From NCBI RefSeq assembly GCF_000739895.2, contig NZ_BBJS01000014.1, forward strand, positions 371,906 through 435,905: a stretch of DNA of 64,000 bases, in the 5' to 3' direction. Below, piece by piece: positions 18,540-28,004 of the stretch. The notes under the pieces are model-generated. The model saw only the letters and a list, made by a program, of their open reading frames with translations, had not been told where the DNA came from and did not search any database. Each line of letters begins with the position of its first letter. Position 1 is the first letter of the stretch. Source of the stretch: Sphingomonas paucimobilis NBRC 13935. GTDB lineage: Bacteria; Pseudomonadota; Alphaproteobacteria; Sphingomonadales; Sphingomonadaceae. Both the position numbers and the translations under genes were made by a program.

Positions 18540-18705
18540 ATCGAAATCCGTGCGGCCCCGTTCTTCCTCACGCGATCATGCGTTACGCGCGATAGGGTTG
18601 CCATTCCATTAATATCCCGGAGCTCGCAAGGCCAAACGACGCACCGGGAGAAACGGGCCACCCCGCCCCCGATCGGCGGCGGAGCGATAGCCCGTTCCCC
18701 ATGGC

Positions 18706-19167
18706 TCAATCGTCTCGCGACACCTTCTCGTTCCGTTCGTGCCGCTCCTGCGCTTCGACCGTCATCGTCGCGATGGGGCGTGCCTCCAGGCGGCCCAGGC
18801 TGATCGGCTCTCCAGTGACTTCGCAATAGCCATATTCGCCTTCGTCGAGGCGGCGGAGCGCGGCATCGATCTTGGCGATCAGCTTGCGCTGGCGATCGCG
18901 GGTGCGCAGTTCGATCGACCAGTCGGTTTCGCTCGAAGCGCGATCGGTCAGATCGGGTTCGCGCAACGAATCAATCTGCAATTGCGACAGGGTTCCCTGC
19001 GCCTCCCGCTGGATCGAGTCCTTCCAGTTTAGCAATTTGCGCCGGAAATAAGCCTGCTGCTGCAGGCTCATGAACGGCTCGTCCGCGCTGGGACGGTAAT
19101 TTTCATCTAGATCATTGGCCACATCCGGGCCCGTGGAATCCGTCATGCGATCAAACACCGTCGCCAT
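18706..19167 (-). CDS. dksA: DksA-type RNA polymerase-binding transcription factor
   Basis: A 153-residue secondary-channel regulator of RNA polymerase that works with (p)ppGpp. The coiled-coil domain (YFRRKLLNWKDSIQREAQGTL) leads to the C-terminal globular part GEYGYCEVTGEPISLGRLEARP. Only one of the four zinc cysteines of E. coli DksA remains, which I recall as normal for alphaproteobacterial DksA. The start is ATG 19167, preceded by GGGAGAG; an upstream in-frame Met at 19272 lacks this. Between 19168 and 19603 there are promoter regions but no convincing gene. Confidence 0.9.
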   Translation of the reverse strand: MATVFDRMTDSTGPDVANDLDENYRPSADEPFMSLQQQAYFRRKLLNWKDSIQREAQGTLSQLQIDSLREPDLTDRASSETDWSIELRTRDRQRKLIAKIDAALRRLDEGEYGYCEVTGEPISLGRLEARPIATMTVEAQERHERNEKVSRDD

Positions 19168-19603
19168 ACCACTCTCCCAAAGGGCCCGTCGGCGCGACAC
19201 TTTGCACCGCGTCCTCGGAGCCGCCCCCTGATGGTCCAGAGCGCCTATAGTCGGTGCCACCACTTGCCGCAAGCGACCGGCATTTCGTCGTACTAATCAT
19301 TTTGATAATAAAGTTGCGAAGTGAACGGGATATGGACGAACTGTCGGTCGGCAAACGATTTTCCACACCCGAATCTCGAAAAAGGCGGATGACCCGCCGG
19401 TGGAGGCATCTGGCACACGCCATATGCCCGTCACCCGGCCCGGATGGGATGCCGTACCCGAATCCCATTACTGAACGCAGCGGCGAATATCGCGCTTGGC
19501 CCTTAAATCTTTTTTGGTCAGTGTGATGACAGGGGAATGACTGAAAGAGCCTTGGACGCGCCGGAAGGCCGCGCCATTCGGCTGCACGTATGAGGAAGTG
19601 ACA

Positions 19604-20473
19604 ATGTCCGTGCGAATGGCCCTGGCGAAGCTGACCGCCTGTGCAGCGGGAGGCGCCGTGATCGGCGGTGGGGCCGTGCACATGGTCGAGAGCCCCAAGC
19701 GTCCGGCCGTGGTCAAGCAGACCAAGCCCGGCCGAAAGATCGTCCATCGCCGGGTTCCGGCCAAGCCCGTGCGTCGGGTCGTGACGCGCCGGACGGTCAC
19801 CACCTCGACGCCCCCACCAACCGTCGTCACCGTGACGACGCAGTCCCCGCCCATCCCCGTGCCGCTGCCCGCCGCTGCACCGCCGGTCGTCAGCGGCGGT
19901 GGTTATGTTCCGGCCGTGATCGGCGGTTGGGGTGGCGGCTGGGGCGGTGGCTTTGGCGGAGGTTTCGGGGGCGGCTTCGGCGGCGGTTTCGGCTTTGGCG
20001 GCGGATCGAACGGCAATGTCGTCGTCTCCTCGACCAGCAGCGGCGGGTCGAGCTCAACCTCATCGGCATCGGGCGGATCGGGTGGTTCGTCGACCTCCAC
20101 CGGAGGTTCGTCCACATCCACCGGCGGATCATCGACCTCGACCGGCGGTGTCAGCAGCACCTCGTCTTCGGGCAATGTGTCGTCGACCAGTTCGTCGTCG
20201 GGCGATGTCAGTACCTCGACCTCGAGCGCGTCATCGACCTCGTCCGCCTCGTCGAGCGGCTATGGGTCGAGCAGCGATGGCTGGTCGTCCAATGGTTCGT
20301 CGGCCAGTTCGGCCTCGAGCGCGTCGAGCGCATCCTCCGCCAGCAGTGCCTCGTCTTCGGGCAATTCGACCGGTGGTCCGCCGACCCCGGTGCCCGCGCC
20401 ACCGATGGTGTTGTTGTTCGGCGGCGCGGCGGCGGCGCTGGTGATCCGGCGGCGGCTCGCCAAGGCGCGCTGA
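19604..20473 (+). CDS. Ser/Thr/Gly-repeat exported protein with PEP-CTERM-like tail
   Basis: A 289-residue secreted or envelope protein. An N-terminal hydrophobic segment (LAKLTACAAGGAVIGGGAV) is followed by a basic Pro/Val-rich region, Gly-Trp-Gly/Phe-Gly repeats (about residues 105-135), and a long Ser/Thr-rich tract with STSTGGS- and SSAS-type repeats. The end, PVPAPP followed by a hydrophobic helix and RRR, has the layout of PEP-CTERM sorting signals (VPxP, membrane span, arginines). GAGGAAG precedes the ATG. If sorted, it would be a surface or matrix protein; no exosortase is in the window. Confidence 0.7.
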   Translation: MSVRMALAKLTACAAGGAVIGGGAVHMVESPKRPAVVKQTKPGRKIVHRRVPAKPVRRVVTRRTVTTSTPPPTVVTVTTQSPPIPVPLPAAAPPVVSGGGYVPAVIGGWGGGWGGGFGGGFGGGFGGGFGFGGGSNGNVVVSSTSSGGSSSTSSASGGSGGSSTSTGGSSTSTGGSSTSTGGVSSTSSSGNVSSTSSSSGDVSTSTSSASSTSSASSSGYGSSSDGWSSNGSSASSASSASSASSASSASSSGNSTGGPPTPVPAPPMVLLFGGAAAALVIRRRLAKAR

Positions 20474-20498
20474 CGCGCCGCCCATCGGAAGGGCCGCG

Positions 20499-21014
20499 TT
20501 ACGCCTTTTGCAGCGCGGCCTCGATCTCGGGCACCGGATGCCCGGTCAGGTCCTTGGCCAGTTCGCCGACCAGACGATCGGTGACTTCCTTGTGATAATG
20601 TTTGCGCAGCTCGCCCAGCATCTTGGGCGGCGCGACGACGATCAGCGATTCGAACTCATTCGCCATCGCACGGCGCTTCAGCATCTCGGCGGTCTCGGCG
20701 GCGAAGCGGTCCTCTTCCTGTTGGTGATAGTCGGCCTCGCCCATCGATCCGCGTGACGGGGCGAACTGGGCGCCCTGCCCGCCGCCGCCCGCCTGATTCG
20801 ATCCGCCGCGCGCGATCGCCGGCGCGCCTGCGCCACTCTGTGTCGAGGACGCGCTCCCGGCCCTGTCGGTCTTTTGATCGCGATCGGCGGGATTGGGGTG
20901 CTCGACGGCATGTTCGACGGTCAGATTGGGATATTGGGCATCCCCTTCGTTGCGGAAGAACAGGCTCTTGCGGCCATCGACGACCAGCACGAAGCTGTTA
21001 TGCGGCACCTGCAT
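20499..21014 (-). CDS. Host attachment family protein
   Basis: A 171-residue protein of the family named after Agrobacterium attachment loci (Host_attach). The N terminus VPHNSFVLVVDGRKSLFFRNEGDA is diagnostic, as is ANEFESLIVVAPPKMLGELRKHYHKEV. A Gly/Gln-rich flexible linker (about residues 65-100) separates the halves. AAGGAG precedes ATG 21014, which is preferred over an in-frame ATG 16 codons upstream. The link to attachment is by family name only; the fold resembles tRNA-release-factor-like domains. Confidence 0.82.
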   Translation of the reverse strand: MQVPHNSFVLVVDGRKSLFFRNEGDAQYPNLTVEHAVEHPNPADRDQKTDRAGSASSTQSGAGAPAIARGGSNQAGGGGQGAQFAPSRGSMGEADYHQQEEDRFAAETAEMLKRRAMANEFESLIVVAPPKMLGELRKHYHKEVTDRLVGELAKDLTGHPVPEIEAALQKA

Positions 21015-21103
21015 CGCGTATCTCCTTGTCTGTGCAAGGGGATAACGCGATGGCTTCGCCACGGGTTGCGTGACGGCGGAGCGGAGGCCATAGCCTCGCC
21101 CCC

Positions 21104-22381
21104 ATGCACGACATTCGCCTGATCCGGGACGACCCCGCCGCCTTCGACGCCGCCCTCGCCAAGCGGGGTGCCGAGCCCCAGGCCGAGACGCTGATCGCGA
21201 TCGACGAACGCCGCCGCGCGATCATCGCCGAGGCGCAAGCGGCGCAGACCCGCCGCAACGAATTGTCCAAGCAGATCGGCCAGGCCAAGGCCGCCCGTGA
21301 CGAGGCCCGCGCCCAGGCGCTGATGGAGGAAGTCGCCGGGCTGAAGGCGCGCCTGCCCGAACTGGAGGAGCAGGAGCGCAGCGTCGAGGCCGAGTTGAAC
21401 ACCGCGCTTGCCGCCCTCCCCAACCTGCCCGCCGCCGATGTGCCGGAAGGCGCGGACGAGGATGACAATGCGCTGGTGCATCAGAAGGGCGAGCCGACAA
21501 GCTTCGCCTTCGAGGCACGCGAGCATGACGTGATCGCGCCGGCGCTAGGCATGGATTTCGACACCGGCGTCGCCTTGTCGGGTGCGCGCTTCACACTGCT
21601 GCGCGGGGCGATGGCGCGGCTGTCGCGGGCGCTCGGCCAGTTCATGCTCGACCGCATGACCGAGCAGCACGGCTTCGAGCTGGTCCAGCCCCCCCTGCTG
21701 GTGCGCGACGAAGCCGCATTCGGCACCGGCCAGTTGCCCAAATTCGCCGAGGATCTGTTCCGGACCACCGATGGTCGCTGGCTGATCCCGACGGCCGAGG
21801 TGTCGCTGACCAATATCGTGCGTGAGGCGATATTGAGCGAGCAGGAACTGCCGCTGCGCTTCACCGCGCTGACGCCCTGTTTCCGCTCGGAAGCGGGCGC
21901 GGCGGGTCGCGATACACGCGGTCTCATTCGCCAGCATCAGTTCGACAAGGTCGAGATGGTGTCGATCACCACCCCCGAGCAATCGGATGCCGAGCATGAG
22001 CGGATGACCGCCGCCGCCGAAGGCGTGCTGGAGGCACTCGGTCTCCCCTATCGCCGGATGCTGCTCTGCACCGGCGATATGGGTTTCTCGGCAGCGCGCA
22101 CCTTTGACCTGGAGGTCTGGCTGCCAGGCCAGGCGCGCTATCGCGAGATTTCGTCCTGCTCGACCTGCACCGATTTCCAGGCGCGGCGGATGATGGCGCG
22201 CTATCGCCCGACCGAGGGCAAGGGCACGCGCTTCGTCCACACCCTCAACGGCTCGGGGCTGGCGGTCGGTCGTACCCTCGTCGCCGTCATCGAGAATTAT
22301 CAGCAGGCCGATGGCTCGGTCGTCGTGCCGGAAGCCTTGCGCCCCTATCTGGGCGGACAGGCGGTGCTGGAGCCGCGCTGA
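21104..22381 (+). CDS. serS: Seryl-tRNA synthetase
   Basis: A class II aminoacyl-tRNA synthetase of 425 residues. The N-terminal long coiled coil that binds the tRNA variable arm (about residues 25-105) is followed by the catalytic domain with motif 2 ([24 protein letters not shown]) and motif 3 ([19 protein letters not shown]). The stop overlaps the surE start (TGATG), so serS-surE and the following LysM/M23 gene form an operon. Confidence 0.97.
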   Translation: MHDIRLIRDDPAAFDAALAKRGAEPQAETLIAIDERRRAIIAEAQAAQTRRNELSKQIGQAKAARDEARAQALMEEVAGLKARLPELEEQERSVEAELNTALAALPNLPAADVPEGADEDDNALVHQKGEPTSFAFEAREHDVIAPALGMDFDTGVALSGARFTLLRGAMARLSRALGQFMLDRMTEQHGFELVQPPLLVRDEAAFGTGQLPKFAEDLFRTTDGRWLIPTAEVSLTNIVREAILSEQELPLRFTALTPCFRSEAGAAGRDTRGLIRQHQFDKVEMVSITTPEQSDAEHERMTAAAEGVLEALGLPYRRMLLCTGDMGFSAARTFDLEVWLPGQARYREISSCSTCTDFQARRMMARYRPTEGKGTRFVHTLNGSGLAVGRTLVAVIENYQQADGSVVVPEALRPYLGGQAVLEPR

Positions 22382-23145
22382 TGCGCATCCTGCTGACCAA
22401 TGACGATGGCTATCATGCGCCGGGCTTGGCGGCACTGGAGCGGATCGCAGCCACCTTGTCGGACGATGTCTGGATCGTCGCGCCGGCCGAGGACCAGTCG
22501 GGGACCAGCCGCTCGCTGACGTTGACCCGGCCGCTAAGGCTGCGCCAGTTCGGCGAACGGCGCTTTGCGGTCAACGGGACACCCACCGATTCGGTGCTGA
22601 TGGCGCTGGGGGAGGTGATGGCCGGTACCAAGCCCGACCTGATCCTGTCGGGCGTCAATCGCGGCGCCAATCTGGGCGAGGACGTGTTCTATTCCGGGAC
22701 GGTGTCGGCGGCGATGGAGGGCGCGCTGGCGAGCATCCGCTCGATCGCGCTCAGCCAGCGTTATGCGGCCCAAGGCCTTGGCGACGGCGTGCCTTTCGCC
22801 ACCGCCGAAGCCTGGGGCGAGCGGGTGTTGCGACCGCTGCTCGATCTGGACTTCGGTCCGCGTACGCTGGTCAACATCAACTTCCCGCCCGTCGAGCCCG
22901 AGGCGGTGAAGGGCATTCGCATCGCGCGCCAGGGGCTGCGCGATTATGGTCGCGCGACGTTCGATCGGCGCAGCGATCCGCGGGGATATGACTATTACTG
23001 GCTGGCGCTCGGCCGCCTGCCGCACCAGCCCGGCCATGACACCGATCTGGACGCGATTGCCGAGGATTGCATCGCCGTCACCCCCCTGCATCTCGATCTT
23101 ACGCATGACGCATCTCTTGCTATGCTCGACGCGGCCTATCGCTGA
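22381..23145 (+). CDS. surE: 5'/3'-nucleotidase SurE
   Basis: A 254-residue metal-dependent nucleoside monophosphatase. The family signature is complete: [16 protein letters not shown] with the metal-binding Asp pair, VAPAEDQSGTSRSLT, NGTPTDSV and SGVNRGANLGEDVFYSGTVSAAMEG. It overlaps serS by one base and abuts the next gene with no spacer. The order surE then an NlpD-like lipoprotein is conserved in proteobacteria. Confidence 0.97.
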   Translation: MRILLTNDDGYHAPGLAALERIAATLSDDVWIVAPAEDQSGTSRSLTLTRPLRLRQFGERRFAVNGTPTDSVLMALGEVMAGTKPDLILSGVNRGANLGEDVFYSGTVSAAMEGALASIRSIALSQRYAAQGLGDGVPFATAEAWGERVLRPLLDLDFGPRTLVNINFPPVEPEAVKGIRIARQGLRDYGRATFDRRSDPRGYDYYWLALGRLPHQPGHDTDLDAIAEDCIAVTPLHLDLTHDASLAMLDAAYR

Positions 23146-24390
23146 ATGAACCGGGGGGAACGGGGCGTGGAACGGAAGCTGGGGATCATCGGCATCGGGA
23201 TGCTGGTCACGGGATGCATCCCGAATATGGAGCCACCCGCCAGCTCCACAGTGCCCGCCGCCCCGCCGATCGTCCAATCGCCGCCCGTGCGGGCCACCCG
23301 CTTTACGCCGCGTCCCGTCACGCCGCGCCCTGCGCCAGTGCCGACGCCCACCACGACCAGTGCCGGGCGACCGCCTATTCGCCGCTCCGTGCCGGCCACC
23401 GCCAGCCGATCGATTCCGCGCCCCCAATTGGCTCCCCCCTCCATCGAGGCTACCGCACAGAAGCCGGTAACCTCCCTGCCCGCGCCGCGCCCCTCCTGGG
23501 AAATCCGCCCGGTCACGCCCGACGCGCGCGAGATTGCGGGATCGACCTATATCGTCCGTCCCGGCGACACGTTGCGCGGTATCGCCGATCGAACCGGTGC
23601 CGGCGCCGACGCGATCGCGCGGGCCAATGCCTTGCCCCCGCCCTATGTCGTTCGCGTCGGGCAAAAGCTGATCATTCCCGGCGGCCGCTTCCACCTGGTC
23701 CGCTCCGGAGAAACCGGCATCGCGATCGCGCGCGCTTACGGCGTGCCCTGGTCGCAGATCGTCGACGCCAATGCATTGACCGAACCCTATGTGCTGCGCG
23801 CGGGCCAGCGTATCCTGATCCCGGGCGGGACGGTCGGCGCCCCCGCGAGCACCGCCGCCGAGCGCGCCGCCGCCTTCACGCTCAATATCGACGACATCCT
23901 GACCGGCGGCGAGCCGGCGCTGGCGAACAACCAGGCCCCCGCCAAGCCCAGCACCACGCCGTCGCGTGTTCTGCCCCCCACCGCCGTGGTCGCCGCCCCG
24001 GCCCGGCTCAATTCGGGCTTTGTCTGGCCAGTCGAGGGCCGCGTCGTGAAGCGCTTCGGCGCCGGCTCCAGCGGCGAGCGCAACGACGGCATCAAGATCG
24101 CCGTGCCGATCGGCACGCCCATAAAGGCCACCGCCGACGGCGTCGTCGCCTATGTCGGCGACGGTATCGCGGCGCTGGGCGGCTTGGTGATCGTCAAGCA
24201 TGGCGACCGCTGGACCAGCGTCTATGGCCATGCCTCCAAGCTACTCGTCCAGCGCGGCCAGGCGGTCAAGCGCGGCCAGACGCTCGCTTTGTCAGGACAG
24301 AGCGGCTTTGCCGACCGGCCGGAGGTGCATTTCGAACTCCGCCGGGGCCGCACCCCGGTCGATCCGCTGACGCAATTGCCACGCCGCTGA
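23146..24390 (+). CDS. nlpD: NlpD-like lipoprotein: two LysM domains and a degenerate M23 (LytM) domain
   Basis: A 414-residue envelope protein. The N terminus has a lipobox-like LVTGC (Cys near 24), then a Pro/Thr-rich spacer, two LysM repeats (YIVRPGDTLRGIADRTG and FHLVRSGETGIAIARAYG) and a C-terminal LytM fold. Catalytic zinc residues are partly missing: the first motif reads GERNDGIKI where an active enzyme has HxxxD, though VYGHAS and VHFELR remain. This matches NlpD/EnvC-type amidase activators rather than endopeptidases. It follows surE directly, as in the classical surE-nlpD arrangement. Confidence 0.88.
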   Translation: MNRGERGVERKLGIIGIGMLVTGCIPNMEPPASSTVPAAPPIVQSPPVRATRFTPRPVTPRPAPVPTPTTTSAGRPPIRRSVPATASRSIPRPQLAPPSIEATAQKPVTSLPAPRPSWEIRPVTPDAREIAGSTYIVRPGDTLRGIADRTGAGADAIARANALPPPYVVRVGQKLIIPGGRFHLVRSGETGIAIARAYGVPWSQIVDANALTEPYVLRAGQRILIPGGTVGAPASTAAERAAAFTLNIDDILTGGEPALANNQAPAKPSTTPSRVLPPTAVVAAPARLNSGFVWPVEGRVVKRFGAGSSGERNDGIKIAVPIGTPIKATADGVVAYVGDGIAALGGLVIVKHGDRWTSVYGHASKLLVQRGQAVKRGQTLALSGQSGFADRPEVHFELRRGRTPVDPLTQLPRR

Positions 24391-24468
24391 CATCTTCCCG
24401 TTAAGGAACGCGACAGCGCCTTGCCGGTTAAATGCCGGCATGGGGCCGTTGCCCCGAGGAGTCGGCGT

Positions 24469-24900
24469 ATGAAAAAGATTCTTCACCTCTTTGCGGTACT
24501 TGGCCTGTCGGTGGCCGGTGTGGCCGCCACCGCGACCCTGCCCGCCTCGGACGCGCAGGCTCAGTCCTGGCGCGACGGACCGCGCTATGATCGGGATCGC
24601 GACCGCCGTGACTGGCGCGAGGATCGCGGCGACCGGCGGGGTGACCGCCGGGATTGGCGAAATGATCGTCGCGACTGGCGCGGCGAACGTCGCGGTTGGC
24701 AGGATGATCGCGGCTGGCGCGGTGACCGCTGGCAGGCCCGGCGTGAGGCGCGGGTCGCCCGCGAATATGATCGGGCGCGCCGTACGCCGGGCTATGTCGA
24801 TCCCCGCTCACAGGGCGATTATACCAACTATACCGGTCGGGGCTCGGGCTATCGTCCCTGCACCTATGTCGAGCGGAACGGGCGCACCGTCTGCCGCTAA
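24469..24900 (+). CDS. Exported Arg/Asp/Trp-repeat protein
   Basis: A 143-residue protein with a signal peptide (MKKILHLFAVLGLSVAGVAA, cleavage near AQA-QS). The mature part is dominated by short RDWR/RGDR-type repeats (about residues 45-95) and ends with PCTYVERNGRTVCR, a small Cys-containing motif. GAGGAG precedes the ATG. Proteins of this composition are frequent in sphingomonads and have no known role. A strong terminator follows. Confidence 0.72.
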   Translation: MKKILHLFAVLGLSVAGVAATATLPASDAQAQSWRDGPRYDRDRDRRDWREDRGDRRGDRRDWRNDRRDWRGERRGWQDDRGWRGDRWQARREARVAREYDRARRTPGYVDPRSQGDYTNYTGRGSGYRPCTYVERNGRTVCR

Positions 24901-24913
24901 CGGCGTAACGAAG

Positions 24914-24948
24914 GAGCGCGGGTGGGATCTCACCCGCGCTCGCTTTGT
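24914..24948 (+). terminator. Hairpin terminator
   Basis: GAGCGCGGGTG and CACCCGCGCTC form a perfect 11-base stem with a six-base loop, followed by GCTTTGT. It ends the exported repeat protein transcript before tyrS. Confidence 0.7.
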
Positions 24949-24997
24949 ATCGGCGGAGGGTGACGAACGGGGAACGGCGGTGTAACGGACCGCTATC

Positions 24998-26224
24998 ATG
25001 ACGTATCAGTCCGACCTGCTCCGCACCCTGAACGACCGGGGTTACGTCCACCAGATGACCGACGCCGCCGCGCTCGACCGGCTGGCTTCGACGCAGGTGG
25101 TGCCCGGCTATATCGGCTTCGACCCGACCGCGCCGTCGCTGCATGTCGGTAGCCTGGTGCAGATCATGCTCCTGCGCCGGATGCAGCAGACCGGGCATAA
25201 GCCGATCGTGCTGATGGGCGGCGGCACCGGCAAGATCGGCGATCCCAGCTTCAAGGACGAGGCGCGCAAGCTTCTGGCCGAGGACGGGATCAAGGCCAAT
25301 GTCGCCTCGATCCAGCGTATCTTCGAACGTTTCCTGACCTTTGGCGATGGCCCCACTGATGCGGTGATGGTCGACAATGCCGACTGGCTCGACAAGCTCG
25401 AATATATCCCCTTCCTGCGCGAGGTGGGACAGCATTTCTCGGTTAACCGAATGCTGTCGTTCGATTCGGTAAAGCTGCGGCTCGACCGTGAGCAGTCGCT
25501 CAGCTTCCTCGAATTCAACTATATGATCCTTCAGGCCTATGACTTCCGCGAACTGGCACAGCGTCATGGCTGTCGCCTGCAGATGGGCGGATCGGACCAG
25601 TGGGGCAATATCGTCAACGGCATCGAACTGGCCCGCCGCATGGACGGGACCGAGGTGTTCGGCGTCACTACGCCGCTGATCACCACGGCGGATGGCGGCA
25701 AGATGGGCAAGACCATGGCCGGCGCGGTGTGGCTGCATGAGGACCAGTTGCCGCATTTCGATTACTGGCAATTCTGGCGCAACACCGACGACCGCGACGT
25801 GGGCCGCTTCCTGCGACTGTTCACCGACCTGCCGCTCGACGAGATCGAACGTCTCGAAAAGCTGGAAGGCGCGGAGATCAACGAGGCCAAGAAGATCCTG
25901 GCGAACGAGGCCACCGCCATGTGCCGTGGCCGTGCCGCCGCCGAGGAAGCCGCCGAAACCGCCCGTCGCACTTTCGAGGAAGGCGCAGCCGGCGCCGCCC
26001 TGCCCAGCTTTGCGGTGGCAGGCGGCTCAATCACCATCGTCGACGCGCTGATCGGGCTGGGCTTTGCCAAGTCCAAGGGCGAGGCCCGCCGCCTGATCGC
26101 AGGAGGCGGCGCGCGCATCGATGGTGAGAAGATCGCCGATGAGAATGCGGTCATCGCCGTCGGCGGACAGCCGGTGAAGCTGTCCTCGGGCAAGAAGCAT
26201 CACGGCCTGCTGGTCGCGGGCTAA
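24998..26224 (+). CDS. tyrS: Tyrosyl-tRNA synthetase
   Basis: A class I synthetase of 408 residues. The HIGH-like motif is HVGS in [16 protein letters not shown], the KMSKS-like loop is [13 protein letters not shown], and tyrosine/tRNA recognition is seen in [17 protein letters not shown]-terminal S4 RNA-binding domain starts near residue 345 ([21 protein letters not shown]). The start is the ATG at 24998 ([11 protein letters not shown]), where the family begins. Confidence 0.97.
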   Translation: MTYQSDLLRTLNDRGYVHQMTDAAALDRLASTQVVPGYIGFDPTAPSLHVGSLVQIMLLRRMQQTGHKPIVLMGGGTGKIGDPSFKDEARKLLAEDGIKANVASIQRIFERFLTFGDGPTDAVMVDNADWLDKLEYIPFLREVGQHFSVNRMLSFDSVKLRLDREQSLSFLEFNYMILQAYDFRELAQRHGCRLQMGGSDQWGNIVNGIELARRMDGTEVFGVTTPLITTADGGKMGKTMAGAVWLHEDQLPHFDYWQFWRNTDDRDVGRFLRLFTDLPLDEIERLEKLEGAEINEAKKILANEATAMCRGRAAAEEAAETARRTFEEGAAGAALPSFAVAGGSITIVDALIGLGFAKSKGEARRLIAGGGARIDGEKIADENAVIAVGGQPVKLSSGKKHHGLLVAG

Positions 26225-26279
26225 GCCGCGATAGCCTGGGCCGGTCGTCGCGGATCAGCGCGACCGGTCCAGCGATATA

Positions 26280-26957
26280 TCAGCGCCGGTCGGTGACGGC
26301 CAATTGCCGAGCGACGGCGAAAGTCTGGACGACGAACAGCAGGATCAAGCCGACGCCGATCCCTCCGATCAAAATGTCGAACCCCGACACATTGCCGATC
26401 AAATCCTTGGTCGGATCGTCGAACATCATCGCGACCGTCAGCAGCATCAGAAACAACCGAAGCTCGGTCGGCCCGGCCGCCATATAGGACAGCCGCAACT
26501 CGCCGATCACCCGCGCGGCGAGGAAGGCGTGCATCGACATCAGGAAATAGCCGGCCAGCGCGATCAGCGCGACGTTCATGCCGACAAAGGGCGACAGGCC
26601 GATGCCCAGCACGATCATCAGATTGGCCAGTCCGTCACAGCTATGATCGAGGAAATAGCCGTAGGATGGCCGCTCGATCTTGCGATAGCGGGCCAGGCTG
26701 CCGTCCAGCGAGTCGCCGAACCACTGCACCGCATAGCCGGCCAGCGCGAGCGCCAGCCAGCCCGCGCCAAAATTGCTGCAGACATAGCCGATAAAAACCA
26801 GGGCCGCCCCGGCCATGCCGATGGCCGTCAGTCGATCGGGGGTCATTGCGGGGGGCATCTTGCCGCACAGCCAAGTCAGGATCCGACGCTCGGTGGTAGC
26901 GAGCCAATTCTGCTGAATGCGGTCAAGCGGCTGCGGCGTGTGTAACCGTTGTTCCAT
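26280..26957 (-). CDS. CDP-alcohol phosphatidyltransferase family membrane protein
   Basis: A 225-residue polytopic membrane enzyme. The family motif D-x2-DG-x2-AR-x9-G-x3-D-x3-D is complete, starting at Asp82 (DSLDGSLARYRKIERPSYG, then YFLDHSCD). About six hydrophobic segments are present. It makes a phospholipid or related product from a CDP-linked donor and an alcohol acceptor; the acceptor cannot be told from sequence. It is convergent with tyrS, and an imperfect GC-rich hairpin between them may end both. Confidence 0.86.
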   Translation of the reverse strand: MEQRLHTPQPLDRIQQNWLATTERRILTWLCGKMPPAMTPDRLTAIGMAGAALVFIGYVCSNFGAGWLALALAGYAVQWFGDSLDGSLARYRKIERPSYGYFLDHSCDGLANLMIVLGIGLSPFVGMNVALIALAGYFLMSMHAFLAARVIGELRLSYMAAGPTELRLFLMLLTVAMMFDDPTKDLIGNVSGFDILIGGIGVGLILLFVVQTFAVARQLAVTDRR

Positions 26958-27083
26958 AGGCTATTATGCGGCAGCGCCCGCCTTTGCGCAACCGGTTGAA
27001 ATATCTTGGCTCTGCCATTGGTCGCTTCGTCCGGCCGATTGGCGGCGCTTGGCCGCATCATTTGGGTGGACGCCCTTGGTGTC

Positions 27084-28004
27084 TTATCCTGCGCCGGGAT
27101 AGGGCGCGTCCGCATCGCGATCCGGCACCGCGCCGCGCCGCTGAATCACCCATCCCGCCAGCCGATGACCGGCCGACGCCGCGTCCTCCGGCGCCTCGCC
27201 CGCCATCCGCGCGAGCAGATACGCCGCGTTGAATGCATCCCCCGCCCCGCTGGTGTCCACGGGTACCAGCGATGTGACGGGCGCAACCACTGCGCCGCCG
27301 GTGAGCCGACATCCGGCCGCCCCCATCTTCACCACGACCTCCTGCGCTCCTGCCGCACGCCAATGCGCCTCCACGGCGTCAGCGTCCGACTCCCCACTCA
27401 GCATCGCCTCATCCTCCGCCGTGGGCAGGCCGATCGTCGCACAGCCGATCGCGGCATCACGCCAACGAACCGCCTCTGCGCGATCCGCCCACAAGGCGGG
27501 CCGATAATTACCGTCGAACGCCACGGTACGCCCCGCCGTCCGAAGCCGGCGCGCAACGTCGATCAACACGTGTCGCCCCTCATCCGGCAGAACGGCAAGG
27601 CTGATCAGCGAGAAATAGAACAGGTCGGCCGCCATCGCTCTGGGAAACAACATCGCGGCATCGGGCAATGCAAAGAAGCGCCGCGCCGCACTGTCGCTAC
27701 GCCAATAGGAAAAGCTGCGCTCGCCCGACGCATCGGTACGGATGGCATAGAGGCCGGGCATCCGGCTGGGATCGCGCAGCACCATCGATACGTCCAGGCC
27801 ATCGCTCGCCCAGGCACTCAGCAAATCCTCGCTAAAGGCATCCGTCCCCAATGCCGTCGCATAAGCGACATCCGCTCCCGAGCGGACCATATGGAGCGCG
27901 GTATTGAGCGTATCCCCGCCATAGCCAAGCCGCCAGCCGGCCGCGCCGATATCCGCACCACCGGACAGTTCCAACATGCCTTCACCGATGATGACCGCCC
28001 GCAT
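27084..28004 (-). CDS. kdgK: PfkB-family sugar kinase, likely 2-dehydro-3-deoxygluconokinase
   Basis: A ribokinase-fold enzyme of 306 residues. The N-terminal substrate motif GYGGDTLNTALHMVRSGADV and the C-terminal ATP/catalytic motif DTSGAGDAFNAAYLLARMAG are both intact, with the catalytic Asp in the latter. KdgK-like kinases phosphorylate 2-keto-3-deoxygluconate ahead of the Entner-Doudoroff aldolase. GAGGATATAGG precedes the ATG. It lies next to an alpha-glucoside locus but is separated from it by about 800 bases, so it may be independent. Confidence 0.8.
   Translation of the reverse strand: MRAVIIGEGMLELSGGADIGAAGWRLGYGGDTLNTALHMVRSGADVAYATALGTDAFSEDLLSAWASDGLDVSMVLRDPSRMPGLYAIRTDASGERSFSYWRSDSAARRFFALPDAAMLFPRAMAADLFYFSLISLAVLPDEGRHVLIDVARRLRTAGRTVAFDGNYRPALWADRAEAVRWRDAAIGCATIGLPTAEDEAMLSGESDADAVEAHWRAAGAQEVVVKMGAAGCRLTGGAVVAPVTSLVPVDTSGAGDAFNAAYLLARMAGEAPEDAASAGHRLAGWVIQRRGAVPDRDADAPYPGAG

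Noticed and set aside
19903..20444. Short tandem repeats as a CRISPR array or VNTR
   Set aside because: The repeats encode Ser/Thr/Gly peptides in one continuous frame, vary in length and have no unique spacers.
22534..24231. A 565-codon minus-strand frame
   Set aside because: It is antisense to surE and the nlpD-like gene, both of which have firm family signatures.
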